Below are positions 8,566 through 16,526 of a DNA stretch of 64,000 nt, piece by piece. The translations under genes and the position numbers were made by a program. The first letter of the stretch is position 1. Each line of letters begins with the position of its first letter. The stretch spans positions 1 to 64,000 of the forward strand of contig NZ_MJAK01000011.1 of the NCBI RefSeq assembly GCF_001742745.1. The letters are read 5' to 3'. The notes under the pieces are model-generated. The model did no database searches, was not told the origin of the DNA, and saw only the letters and a list, made by a program, of their open reading frames with translations. This DNA is from Curtobacterium sp. ER1/6 (lineage in GTDB: Bacteria; Actinomycetota; Actinomycetes; Actinomycetales; Microbacteriaceae).

Positions 8566-9306
8566 ATGGCAGTCACCGAGATCTGGCTCGTCCGCCACGG
8601 GGAGTCCACCGCCAACGTCGCCGCCGCCCGTGCGGACGCCGCGGGCGCGGACGTCATCGAGGTCGACCACCGCGATGCCGACGTCCCGCTCAGCCCCCTC
8701 GGTGAGGAGCAGTCGCGGGCGCTCGGGCAGGAGCTCGCCGACCGTGGTGTCGACGACGTCCCGGTCGCGCTGTGGGTGTCGCCCTACCGACGCGCGCAGC
8801 AGACGATCGGCATCGCACTCGAGGCCGGCGGCCTGACCGAGCCGCCGAGGCGTACCGACGAACGGCTGCGCGACCGGGAGCTCGGTGTCCTCGACCTGCT
8901 CACCCGACAGGGCGTGCGCAACCGCTACCCGGACGAGGAGCGCCGCCGACAGTGGCTCGGCAAGTACTACCACCGGCCCGCGGGCGGGGAGTCGTGGGCG
9001 GACGTCATGCTCCGGCTCCGCACGGTGATGACCGACGTCGACCGGCTCGAGGGGACCGAGCGGCTCCTCGTCGCCGCACACGACGCGGTCGTCATGCTCG
9101 CGATGGCCGTGTGCCTCGACCTCGACGAGCACGCGCTCATGGCCTTCGCCGAGGACCACACCGTCGCGAACGCCTCGCTCACCCGGCTCCACCGCGACGG
9201 CCCCGGTGCGCCGTGGACGCTCGAGGAGTTCTCCGCCGTCGGGCACCTCGACGACGACGAAGTGACCGAGCACAGCGGCCGGAAGGACGACGCCCGTGTC
9301 GAGTGA
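8566..9306 (+). CDS. Histidine phosphatase family protein (phosphoglycerate mutase-like)
   Basis: 246 aa with the branch-1 signature VRHGEST; the phospho-accepting His is residue 11. The substrate cannot be read from sequence; relatives act on phosphorylated small molecules. ATG 8566 follows a TAGCGT -10-like box by 7 nt, suggesting a leaderless transcript. Its 3' end overlaps nnrD by 11 bp, so the two genes are very probably co-translated. Confidence 0.88.
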   Translation: MAVTEIWLVRHGESTANVAAARADAAGADVIEVDHRDADVPLSPLGEEQSRALGQELADRGVDDVPVALWVSPYRRAQQTIGIALEAGGLTEPPRRTDERLRDRELGVLDLLTRQGVRNRYPDEERRRQWLGKYYHRPAGGESWADVMLRLRTVMTDVDRLEGTERLLVAAHDAVVMLAMAVCLDLDEHALMAFAEDHTVANASLTRLHRDGPGAPWTLEEFSAVGHLDDDEVTEHSGRKDDARVE

Positions 9307-10174
9307 GCCCGAGGCCCCGCAGCACATCACGCCGAACGTCCTGCGGGAGTGGCCGCTGCCCGAGCCCGGCGCCGGCAAGTACGGGCGCGGGCAGGTGCTC
9401 GTGATCGGTGGTGCTTCGTACACACCCGGCGCAGCCATGCTGTCCGCGCTCGCCGCACTCCGGGTCGGTGCCGGTCGGCTCACCCTCGCGGTCGGCGCGA
9501 GCGTCGCGCACCACGTGGCCGTCGCCGTGCCGGAGTCCGGGGTGCTCCCGCTCGCCGAGGACGCGGACGGGCACGTCGCGGTCGGGGCGCTCGCCGCGGT
9601 GGCCGACACCGCCGGGTCCTCCGACGCCGTGCTCGTCGGCCCCGGGCTCGACGAGCCCGACGGTGCCCGCGACCTCGTCGCCGGCATCGCCGATGCGGTC
9701 GGTCCGGACACGTACGTCGTCCTCGACGCCTTCGCGCTCGGCGTGGCCGCGGACGTCGAGGACCGTCTCGCGCCCCTGCACGGTCGGCTCGTGCTGACGC
9801 CGAACAGCGGCGAGGCGGAGCGCCTCCTCGGCCGGGACTGCGGGGACGACGACGTCGCCGACGCCCGCGACATCGCCGAGCGGTACGGCGCCGTCGTGGC
9901 GCTGTCCGACGTCATCGCCGCGCCGGACGGCCGTGCCTGGGTGAAGGGCACCGGTTCGGGCGGCCTGGGGACGAGCGGCAGCGGCGACGTGCTGTCCGGC
10001 GTGGTGGTCGGGCTGCTCGCGCGCGGTGCGGAGCCGGCGCAGGCCGTGGCGTGGGCCTCCTACGTGCACGCCGCCGCGGGGGACCGCCTCGCGGTGCAGG
10101 TCGGGCCGCTCGGCTACCTGGCGAGCGAGCTGCTCGCCGAGATCCCGCGCGTCCTGGTCGAACTCGGCGGCTGA
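9296..10174 (+). CDS. nnrD: ADP-dependent NAD(P)H-hydrate dehydratase
   Basis: 292 aa. It dehydrates S-NADHX and S-NADPHX, repairing hydrated nicotinamide cofactors in the cytoplasm at the expense of ADP. Family signs are the glycine-rich GRGQVLVIGG near the N-terminus, LTPNSGEAERL near residue 165 and the anion-hole-like TSGSGDVLSG near 225. The usual partner epimerase domain (NnrE) is not fused and not nearby. GTG 9296 lies inside the upstream gene, with GGAAGG 9 nt before it. A dispersed repeat follows the stop. Confidence 0.9.
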   Translation: MSSEPEAPQHITPNVLREWPLPEPGAGKYGRGQVLVIGGASYTPGAAMLSALAALRVGAGRLTLAVGASVAHHVAVAVPESGVLPLAEDADGHVAVGALAAVADTAGSSDAVLVGPGLDEPDGARDLVAGIADAVGPDTYVVLDAFALGVAADVEDRLAPLHGRLVLTPNSGEAERLLGRDCGDDDVADARDIAERYGAVVALSDVIAAPDGRAWVKGTGSGGLGTSGSGDVLSGVVVGLLARGAEPAQAVAWASYVHAAAGDRLAVQVGPLGYLASELLAEIPRVLVELGG

Positions 10175-10177
10175 TCC

Positions 10178-10292
10178 CGCCCGTTCCTTCCCAGAACGCC
10201 TGCGGTACAAGGCAAGATCGGGCGTACCTGGTGAGGACGAACGACCAGGTGTGCCCGGATCGACCGGGTACGCCCGGAAGGACCAGGTTCCC
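10178..10292. repeat. Dispersed CGGGCGTACCTGGT repeat element between convergent genes
   Basis: CGGGCGTACCTGGT occurs at 10219-10232, followed by two near-copies of its reverse complement: ACCAGGTGTGCCCG (10243-10256) and ACCGGGTACGCCCG (10263-10276). The flanks also share CCCGTTCCTTCCCA with the array at 1-530. The element lies between the convergent ends of nnrD and the DUF1905 gene, where it could fold into hairpins and serve as a two-way terminator. Confidence 0.75.
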
Positions 10293-10316
10293 GCCGCCGC
10301 CTCGCACGCCCGGCGC

Positions 10317-10754
10317 CTACCCGCGCAACGACTCCACGGCCTTGTCGACCCGGCGCTGGCGCGTCTCCGGGGCCTTCGCCGCGAGCACCGGGTCCACGAG
10401 CGCCCGCTGCCGTGAGGCCGACAGGGTCTCGTAGGCCGCCCGGACTCCGGCCTCGTCGAACGCCGCCGCCAGGTCCGACGGCAGCTCGACCGTCCGCGGC
10501 AGGGTGTCGACCTCGAGCGTGACCTCGACGGTGTCCCCGGCGGCGATGCCCGCTGCGGTGCGATGGGCCTCGGACAGCGGCACCAGGAACTGCCCGCCCA
10601 TCACCCCGACCGTCGACCGGTAGGTGTAGCCGCCGTCGATCGTGACGACCACGGCGGGGCGCTTCCCGGAGCCGAGGGCGTCGACCACCTCCTCGGGGAC
10701 GGGCAGACCGGTGGCCGTCTTCCTCGCCTGCAGGACCGTCGTCGTGAACTGCAC
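10317..10754 (-). CDS. DUF1905 and YdeI/OmpD-associated domain protein
   Basis: 145 aa. The first 85 residues match the DUF1905 small beta domain (VVVTIDGGYTYRSTVGVMGG), and the C-terminal 50 residues look like the helical YdeI/OmpD-associated segment ending in arginine-rich RQRRVDKAVESLRG. This family is widespread in actinobacteria and is sometimes labelled bacteriocin-protection; the biochemical role is unknown. GTG 10754 gives the normal family length. It is divergent from the second ABC importer, about 200 bp apart. Confidence 0.85.
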   Translation of the reverse strand: MQFTTTVLQARKTATGLPVPEEVVDALGSGKRPAVVVTIDGGYTYRSTVGVMGGQFLVPLSEAHRTAAGIAAGDTVEVTLEVDTLPRTVELPSDLAAAFDEAGVRAAYETLSASRQRALVDPVLAAKAPETRQRRVDKAVESLRG

Positions 10755-10952
10755 CCGTGCCTCCCGGCTGTCCGCGGTCGCGACCGCAGCGTGCGCGGGG
10801 ACCGTCCCCGGCAGCGAAACCGTACAGCCGCACCCGCTGTTCCGCCACCGTTCACCGCCGCAGCACGACCCCGAAACCGGCCGCGTCCACGATCGTGCCG
10901 AACCCGGACCCCCGGACACCCGAACACCCACAGCACCCGGAAGGCACACCCC

Positions 10953-12101
10953 GTGCAGCACACCCGCACCCTGGCCGGCATCGCCCTGGCCGCAGCAGCA
11001 GTCGTCACCCTGGCCGGTTGCTCGGCCACGAGCTCGGCGAGCACGAGCACCGGTTCCGGCGACACCGACTGGAAGACGGCCACCAGCGCCGAGTCCGCCG
11101 GCGGCATGGACGCCCTCGTGAAGGCCGCGAAGGCCGAGGGCCAGCTCAACGTCATCGCGCTCCCGCCGACGTGGGCGAACTACGGCAAGATCATCGCTGG
11201 CTTCGAGAAGAAGTACGACATCAAGATCAACTCGGCCAACCCGAACGGCTCGAGCGCCGACGAGGTCGCGGCCGTGAAGTCGCAGCAGGGCCAGTCGACC
11301 GCGCCCGACGTGCTCGACCTCGGCAACGCGGTCATGCAGCAGAACCTCGGCCTGCTCACCGACTACAAGGTGGCGAACTGGTCGGACATCCCCGACACAC
11401 TGAAGGACAAGGACGGCGCATGGACCCGTGACTACACGGGCCTCATGTCGATCGGGTACGACTCGTCCAAGATCACGGACGCGCCGAAGGACCTGAACGA
11501 CCTGCTCGGCAGCGAGTACAAGGGCAAGGTCTCGATCGCCGGCGACCCGACGCAGGCGAACCAGGCGGCGTCTGCGGTGTACCTCGCGGCGCTGGAGAAC
11601 GGCGGCTCGGCGGACGACATCACCCCGGGTGTGGAGTTCTTCGGCAAGCTCAAGCAGGCCGGCAACTTCCAGAACGTCCTGCCGTCGCAGGCGACCGTCG
11701 CCTCGGGCGAGACGCCCGTCGTGATCCAGTGGTCGTACAACAACCTCGCGTGGGGCCCCGCTGCCGGTGCATCGGGCAACAAGAACTGGAAGACCGTCGT
11801 CCCCGAGGGGCAGGCGCTCGGCTCGTACTACTCGCAGGCCATCAACAAGGACGCCCCGCACCCGGCGGCGGCGCGCCTCTGGCAGGAGTACATCGCCAGT
11901 CCGGACGCGCAGAACCTGTACCTGCAGGCCGGCGCCTTCCCGTCGACCCTCGCGGCGATGGAGCAGTCGGGCAAGGTCGACAAGGACGCGCTCGAGGCCG
12001 CCGGCGGCATGCCGAAGGACTACGTCGAGCTGACGGACGCGCAGGTCACCGAGGCCGCGAAGGTCCTGGCGGCGAAGTGGTCCGCCACCATGGGGTCCTG
12101 A
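10953..12101 (+). CDS. ABC transporter substrate-binding lipoprotein, PotD/Fe(III)/aminoethylphosphonate clade
   Basis: 382 aa, starting at GTG 10953 with GGAAGG about 8 nt upstream. The signal peptide ends in the lipobox LAGC, so it is membrane anchored. The mature part has the type-2 periplasmic binding fold of the iron, spermidine, thiamine and aminoethylphosphonate group (MDALVKAAKAEGQLNVIALP, then DYTGLMSIGYDSSKI). It heads a four-gene operon with two permeases and an ATPase. Sequence alone does not settle the ligand; a polyamine or phosphonate is as likely as iron. Confidence 0.88.
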   Translation: MQHTRTLAGIALAAAAVVTLAGCSATSSASTSTGSGDTDWKTATSAESAGGMDALVKAAKAEGQLNVIALPPTWANYGKIIAGFEKKYDIKINSANPNGSSADEVAAVKSQQGQSTAPDVLDLGNAVMQQNLGLLTDYKVANWSDIPDTLKDKDGAWTRDYTGLMSIGYDSSKITDAPKDLNDLLGSEYKGKVSIAGDPTQANQAASAVYLAALENGGSADDITPGVEFFGKLKQAGNFQNVLPSQATVASGETPVVIQWSYNNLAWGPAAGASGNKNWKTVVPEGQALGSYYSQAINKDAPHPAAARLWQEYIASPDAQNLYLQAGAFPSTLAAMEQSGKVDKDALEAAGGMPKDYVELTDAQVTEAAKVLAAKWSATMGS

Positions 12102-12105
12102 TCCC

Positions 12106-13149
12106 GTGACCCGCGCATCGGCCCCGAGCGGCGGCAGCGCGACCGTGCCGGGGCAGGCACCCGCCCCCGCAGCGACCAGTGCTGCGGCCACCAGCGCCGC
12201 CGGCTCGGTGGCCGATGCCGGCGGCACCCCCGCCCCCGGTCCGCAGCCCACTCCCACCGCGCCGCCCGGGCCGAGAAGCCGGAGCGGCCGGGGCCGCCGC
12301 ACCGGCCGCTCCGGCCTCGCCTGGCTCGGCCTCACCCCGTTCGCCGCCTACGTGCTGCTGTTCCTGGCCGTCCCGGCCGTGATCGCGGTCGGCAGCGGCT
12401 TCTCCACCGGCGACGGTGCGTTCACCGTCGCGAACCTCGCGGCCTTCACCGACCCGTCCGTCCTGCGCGCCTTCGGTGGCTCGTTCGGGCTGTCGGCCGT
12501 CTCCGCCGTGATCGGCGCGGTCGTCGGTGCGCTCGTCTGCTGGGCGCTCGCGGCGCTCCGCCCGGACGGACTCGTCCGCTCGGTGATCGACGCCGCCGCG
12601 AGCGTCCTCGCGCAGTTCGGCGGTGTCATGCTCGCGTTCGCCTTCATCGCGACGATCGGGGCGCAGGGCCTGGTCACGACGTGGCTCGTGTCCACGTTCG
12701 GGATCGACCTCAACGCCGACGGCACCTTCCTCTACACCGTCCCGGGGCTCGTGATCCCCTACGTGTACTTCCAGGTCCCGCTGATGGTCCTGACGTTCAT
12801 GCCCGCACTCGAGGGCGTGCAGGCGCAGTGGGGCGAGGCCGCGGCCACCCTCGGGGCCTCGCGCGCGACGTACTGGCGGCGCATCGCCGTCCCGGTCCTC
12901 GCTCCGGCCTTCTGGGGCTCGCTGCTGCTGCTGTTCGCGAACGCGTTCTCGTCGTTCGCCACCGCCGCCGCGCTCATCTCCCAGGGCGGCATCGTCCCGC
13001 TGACGATCCGCGCACAGCTGACCAGCGAGACGATCATCGGCCTGCAGAACGTCGCCGGGGTGCTCGCGCTCGGCATGGTCGTCGTCATGGCGGTCGTCAT
13101 GGCCCTGTACTCGCTGCTCCAGCGCCGGGCCGCCCGGTGGCAGCGGTGA
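12106..13149 (+). CDS. ABC transporter permease (first of pair) with long Pro/Ala-rich N-terminus
   Basis: 347 aa. Residues about 70-345 form a six-segment permease with an EAA loop (WGEAAATLGASRATYWRRIA). The first 68 residues are Ala, Pro, Gly and Ser-rich and look disordered, ending in a basic patch that would lie in the cytoplasm. No good ribosome binding site precedes GTG 12106, so the real start could be further in. It begins 4 nt after the binding-protein stop and overlaps the next permease by 4 bp. Confidence 0.87.
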   Translation: MTRASAPSGGSATVPGQAPAPAATSAAATSAAGSVADAGGTPAPGPQPTPTAPPGPRSRSGRGRRTGRSGLAWLGLTPFAAYVLLFLAVPAVIAVGSGFSTGDGAFTVANLAAFTDPSVLRAFGGSFGLSAVSAVIGAVVGALVCWALAALRPDGLVRSVIDAAASVLAQFGGVMLAFAFIATIGAQGLVTTWLVSTFGIDLNADGTFLYTVPGLVIPYVYFQVPLMVLTFMPALEGVQAQWGEAAATLGASRATYWRRIAVPVLAPAFWGSLLLLFANAFSSFATAAALISQGGIVPLTIRAQLTSETIIGLQNVAGVLALGMVVVMAVVMALYSLLQRRAARWQR

Positions 13150-14006
13150 GCGCCGTCGTGCGTCCGGCGACCCGGCCGGGAGGCTCGGCTCGCCCCCGCC
13201 GCTTCGGCGTCGCCCCGTCGCGGGGCACCGCAGCGGTCGTGCTCACCCTGGTCGGACTGGTGTTCGCGGTCCCGCTGGTCGCGCTGGCACAGTTCACGTT
13301 CCGGCAGGGCACCGACGGCGCCCTCACCCTCGACCACTACGCCGCGATCGTCGACCCGGCGAACGCCGTCACGTACCAGCCGGTCTTCGACGGTCTCGCC
13401 GCGTCGCTGCTCATCGCCGTGATCACCGTCGGGATCGTGCTGCTCGTCCTCCTGCCGGCGCAGATCGTCACGGCACTGCGCTACCCCCGCCTGCGTCGGG
13501 TGCTCGAGTTCGTGTGCCTGGTCCCGATCACCGTGCCCGTCGTGGTGCTCGTCGTCGGGTTCATCCCCGTCTACCGGGTCGTCTCCCAGGTCTTCGGCTC
13601 CGGTGCCTGGACCCTGGCGTTCGCGATCGGGGTCGTGTCGCTGCCGTTCGCGTTCCGTCCGATCGCGGCGGCCCTGACCGCGGTGGACGTCACGGTGCTG
13701 TCCGAGGCGGCGCGGTCCCTCGGCGCCTCGTGGTGGACGGTGACGTGGCGGATCCTGCTGCCGAACCTCCGCCGCGGCATCACCGCCGCGTGCTTCCTCA
13801 CCGTGACGGTCGTCCTCGGCGAGTACACCCTCGCCTCGTTCCTCTCCCGCACCACGTTCCAGACCGCGCTGCTGCTCGTGCAGTCGACCGACCCGTACGT
13901 CGCAGCGGTCTTCTCGCTCGCCGCGCTGCTGTTCGGGTTCGTCCTGCTCGTGCTGATCGGCCGGGTCGGGACGGGCCGCCGGCGCACCCCGAAGGAGTCC
14001 GCATGA
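13146..14006 (+). CDS. ABC transporter permease (second of pair)
   Basis: 286 aa, six predicted membrane segments, EAA loop near residues 180-205 (LSEAARSLGASWWTVTWRIL). GTG 13146 overlaps the previous stop in a GTGA junction, and its own stop overlaps the ATPase start (ATGA), so translation is coupled through the cluster. It should pair with the upstream permease as a heterodimeric channel of a Fe(III)/polyamine-type importer. Confidence 0.9.
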   Translation: MSAVVRPATRPGGSARPRRFGVAPSRGTAAVVLTLVGLVFAVPLVALAQFTFRQGTDGALTLDHYAAIVDPANAVTYQPVFDGLAASLLIAVITVGIVLLVLLPAQIVTALRYPRLRRVLEFVCLVPITVPVVVLVVGFIPVYRVVSQVFGSGAWTLAFAIGVVSLPFAFRPIAAALTAVDVTVLSEAARSLGASWWTVTWRILLPNLRRGITAACFLTVTVVLGEYTLASFLSRTTFQTALLLVQSTDPYVAAVFSLAALLFGFVLLVLIGRVGTGRRRTPKESA

Positions 14007-15073
14007 CCACGACCGCCCCCGCCGCCCCGGCATCGCTCTCGACCGAGGGCGCGACCGTCGAACTCGAGGTGGTCGAGAAGCACTACGGCACGCACCGGGC
14101 ACTCGCCGGGCTGTCCCTCCGCATCGAACCCGGTGAGTTCGTGTCGCTGCTCGGCCCGTCCGGCTGCGGCAAGACCACCGCGCTCCGGGCCCTCGCCGGA
14201 CTCGAGACGATCGACGGCGGCGCCATCCGCATCGACGGCGCGGACGTCGCCTCGGTCCCGGTCGACCAGCGGGACATCGGGATGGTGTTCCAGCAGTACT
14301 CGCTGTTCCCGCACATCACCGTGCGGCAGAACGTCTCCTTCGGCCTGGAGATGCGTCGGGTGCCGGCGGCCGCACGACGCGAGCGAGTCGTCGAGGCCCT
14401 CGACATGGTGCACCTCGTCGACTTCGCCGACCGGTGGCCGCACCAGCTCTCCGGCGGCCAGCAGCAGCGCGTCGCCCTCGCCCGCGCCCTCGTCACCCGG
14501 CCCCGCGTGCTCCTGCTCGACGAGCCGCTCTCCGCGCTCGACGCCAAGGTGCGGGTCTCCCTGCGCGACGAGATCCGGCGCATCCAGACCGACCTCGGCA
14601 TCACGACCGTGTTCGTCACCCACGACCAGGAGGAGGCGCTCGCCGTGTCCGACCGCATCGCCGTCATGAACGCGGGCGAGATCGAGCAGGTCGGCACGCC
14701 GGAGGAGCTCTACCGCCACCCCGTGTCGGCGTTCACCGCGGACTTCGTCGGCCAGTCGAACCGGCTGCGCGGGGACCTGCGCGACGGCGACGTCTTCGTG
14801 TACGGGTTCCGGGTACCGGCCCTCGACGCCGGGACCGCCGACGGCCCGGTGACCGCGTTCGTCCGGCCCGAGGACGTCGCGTTCGCCGCCGAGGGCGTCA
14901 CCGGCACGGTCGTCGCGTCGAGCTTCCTCGGCTCGATCCGCCGCACGACGGTCCGACTCGACGACGACACCGTCGTGACGGTGCAGCACGAGGTCGGCGA
15001 CCGCCGCACCTCGGGCGACCCCGTGGCCCTGCGGCTGCTCGGTGCGCCGGTGGCGGTCGCGCCGCTCGCCTGA
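14003..15073 (+). CDS. ABC transporter ATP-binding protein, PotA/FbpC type
   Basis: 356 aa. Walker A GPSGCGKTT is at residues 51-59, the signature LSGGQQQR near 150, Walker B VLLLDEPLSALD near 168 and the switch His (THDQEE) near 205. About 110 C-terminal residues form a TOBE-type regulatory domain (TAFVRPEDVAF, then a short beta repeat). It energises uptake by the two upstream permeases. A perfect terminator hairpin follows 50 bp after the stop and closes the operon. Confidence 0.93.
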   Translation: MTTTAPAAPASLSTEGATVELEVVEKHYGTHRALAGLSLRIEPGEFVSLLGPSGCGKTTALRALAGLETIDGGAIRIDGADVASVPVDQRDIGMVFQQYSLFPHITVRQNVSFGLEMRRVPAAARRERVVEALDMVHLVDFADRWPHQLSGGQQQRVALARALVTRPRVLLLDEPLSALDAKVRVSLRDEIRRIQTDLGITTVFVTHDQEEALAVSDRIAVMNAGEIEQVGTPEELYRHPVSAFTADFVGQSNRLRGDLRDGDVFVYGFRVPALDAGTADGPVTAFVRPEDVAFAAEGVTGTVVASSFLGSIRRTTVRLDDDTVVTVQHEVGDRRTSGDPVALRLLGAPVAVAPLA

Positions 15074-15123
15074 CCGGCGACCCGGCCCGCGACCCGGCCC
15101 GGGCCCTGCCCGTGCACCCCGCC

Positions 15124-15165
15124 GGACGGGAGGCGCGTGGCGGGGCCGCCACGCGCCTCCCGTCC
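15124..15165. terminator. Bidirectional terminator hairpin
   Basis: A perfect 20-bp inverted repeat, GGACGGGAGGCGCGTGGCGG at 15124-15143 against its complement at 15146-15165, lies between the convergent ATPase and NUDIX genes. The stem contains the GACGGGAGGCGCG motif seen in other terminators of this window. Confidence 0.85.
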
Positions 15166-15172
15166 GCCGCGG

Positions 15173-15652
15173 TCAGCGCTCGAAGCGCGCCTCGCGCTCG
15201 TCGGCCAGGCCCGCCTCGACACGTGCGCGCATGTCCGCGGACATCGCGGGCAGGGCGTCGAGCCGGGCCCAGGTCGCCTCGGTGTTCTCGCCGTCCGCCG
15301 GGAACGGGTCCCCGGAGACGTACCGGCAGGCGAAGACGAGGTCGAGGTACTGCGCGCGGTCGCCGTTCGGGTACGTCATCTCGGGCAGGGTCTGCACCCA
15401 CGCCAGGCGCTCGGCGACCGCGACGACGTCGGCCTCCTCGAGGACCTCGCGCTCGGCGGCCACCGCCGGTTCCTCGCCCGGGTCGACGATCCCCGTCACC
15501 GGCGTCCACGCGCCGGTGTCCGCGCGTCGGACGACGAGCAGCTCGCGCTCGGCGCCCTCGCCGCGGGTGACCACGGCGGTGACCCCGGTCAACCAGAGCA
15601 GGTCGGTGCCGATCTTCTCGCGCAGGGACAGGACGAAGTCAGGGGTCGGCAT
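15173..15652 (-). CDS. NUDIX hydrolase
   Basis: 159 aa. The Nudix box runs from Gly54 through REVLEE at 68-73, with Asp where the last glycine usually stands, a tolerated change. It hydrolyses a nucleoside-diphosphate-linked compound; the exact substrate is unclear. The start ATG 15652 is preceded by TACCGT ending 6 nt upstream on the minus strand, a leaderless arrangement. It is divergent from nagB with only 58 bp between, so the nagB operator may also affect it. Confidence 0.9.
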   Translation of the reverse strand: MPTPDFVLSLREKIGTDLLWLTGVTAVVTRGEGAERELLVVRRADTGAWTPVTGIVDPGEEPAVAAEREVLEEADVVAVAERLAWVQTLPEMTYPNGDRAQYLDLVFACRYVSGDPFPADGENTEATWARLDALPAMSADMRARVEAGLADEREARFER

Positions 15653-15683
15653 GGGTCCACGGTACCGATCACCCCTGTCGCCG

Positions 15684-15699
15684 ACTGGTCATGACCAGT
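15684..15699. promoter_or_regulatory. DasR/NagR-type operator (dre-like palindrome) at the nagB promoter
   Basis: The perfect 16-bp palindrome ACTGGTCATGACCAGT matches the published DasR-responsive element, ACTGGTCTAGACCAGT, at all but the two central bases. It overlaps the nagB -10 region (TAGGGT at 15699-15704), as expected for a repressor released by glucosamine-6-phosphate or GlcNAc-6-phosphate. Confidence 0.85.
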
Positions 15700-15710
15700 A
15701 GGGTGGCCCC

Positions 15711-16496
15711 GTGGAGATCATCATCCTGCCGACGCCGGCCGAGGTCGGTCGTGTCGCCGCCGCCAAGATCGCCTCGGTCGTCGCCGAGAAGCCGTCCGCC
15801 GTCGTGGGACTCGCCACGGGCTCCAGCCCGCAGGGCATCTACGCCGACCTGCGCCGACGGGTCGAGGCCGGCGAGGTCTCGTTCGCGGCCGCGCGCGGGT
15901 TCGCCCTCGACGAGTACGTCGGGATCCCGCTCGAGCACCCCGAGTCCTACGCGTCCGTGATCCAGCGCGACGTCGTGGAGCCGCTCGGCTTCGACCCGTC
16001 GCGCGTCCGCGTGCCGGACGGCCGCGCCGGCGACCTGGCCTTCGCGGCGAAGGAGTACGACGCCGCCATCCGCGCAGCCGGAGGAGTGGACGTGCAGGTC
16101 CTCGGGATCGGGGCGAACGGGCACATCGGGTTCAACGAGCCGACCTCGTCGTTCGCGTCGCGCACCCGGATCAAGACGCTCGCGCCGTCGACGCGTGAGG
16201 CGAACGCGCGCTTCTTCGACTCCCTCGACGACGTCCCGACGCACTGCATGACCCAGGGGCTCGGCACGATCCTCGAGGCGCGTGAGCTCGTCCTCGTCGC
16301 GCAGGGCTCCGCGAAGGCCGACGCCGTCGCGGCCGCGGTCGAGGGCCCGCTGTCGTCCTTCGTGCCCGGCTCGGCCCTGCAGCTGCACGAGCACGCGACC
16401 GTCGTCGTCGACGAGGAGGCGGCCGCCGGCCTGCGCCTGGCCGACTACTACCGGTACACGTACGCGAACAAGCCGGAGTGGCAGCGCTTCGAGTGA
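15711..16496 (+). CDS. nagB: Glucosamine-6-phosphate deaminase
   Basis: 261 aa. It converts glucosamine-6-phosphate to fructose-6-phosphate and ammonia, joining amino-sugar breakdown to glycolysis. Family motifs are the N-terminal phosphate loop GLATGSSPQGIY, LDEYVG near residue 67 and GIGANGHIGFNEP near 135. GTG 15711 lies 6 nt after a TAGGGT -10 box, so the message is probably leaderless, with the dre-like operator directly on the promoter. The partner nagA is in the window (23968-25152) but not linked. Confidence 0.95.
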   Translation: MEIIILPTPAEVGRVAAAKIASVVAEKPSAVVGLATGSSPQGIYADLRRRVEAGEVSFAAARGFALDEYVGIPLEHPESYASVIQRDVVEPLGFDPSRVRVPDGRAGDLAFAAKEYDAAIRAAGGVDVQVLGIGANGHIGFNEPTSSFASRTRIKTLAPSTREANARFFDSLDDVPTHCMTQGLGTILEARELVLVAQGSAKADAVAAAVEGPLSSFVPGSALQLHEHATVVVDEEAAAGLRLADYYRYTYANKPEWQRFE

Positions 16497-16526
16497 CCCG
16501 CGGCGCTGCCGCTCGGCGGGCCGCGC

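Noticed and set aside
10755-10952. A PHO box upstream of the second ABC importer, which might support a phosphonate substrate
   Set aside because: Only a single GTTCACC heptamer is seen, with no partner at 11 nt.
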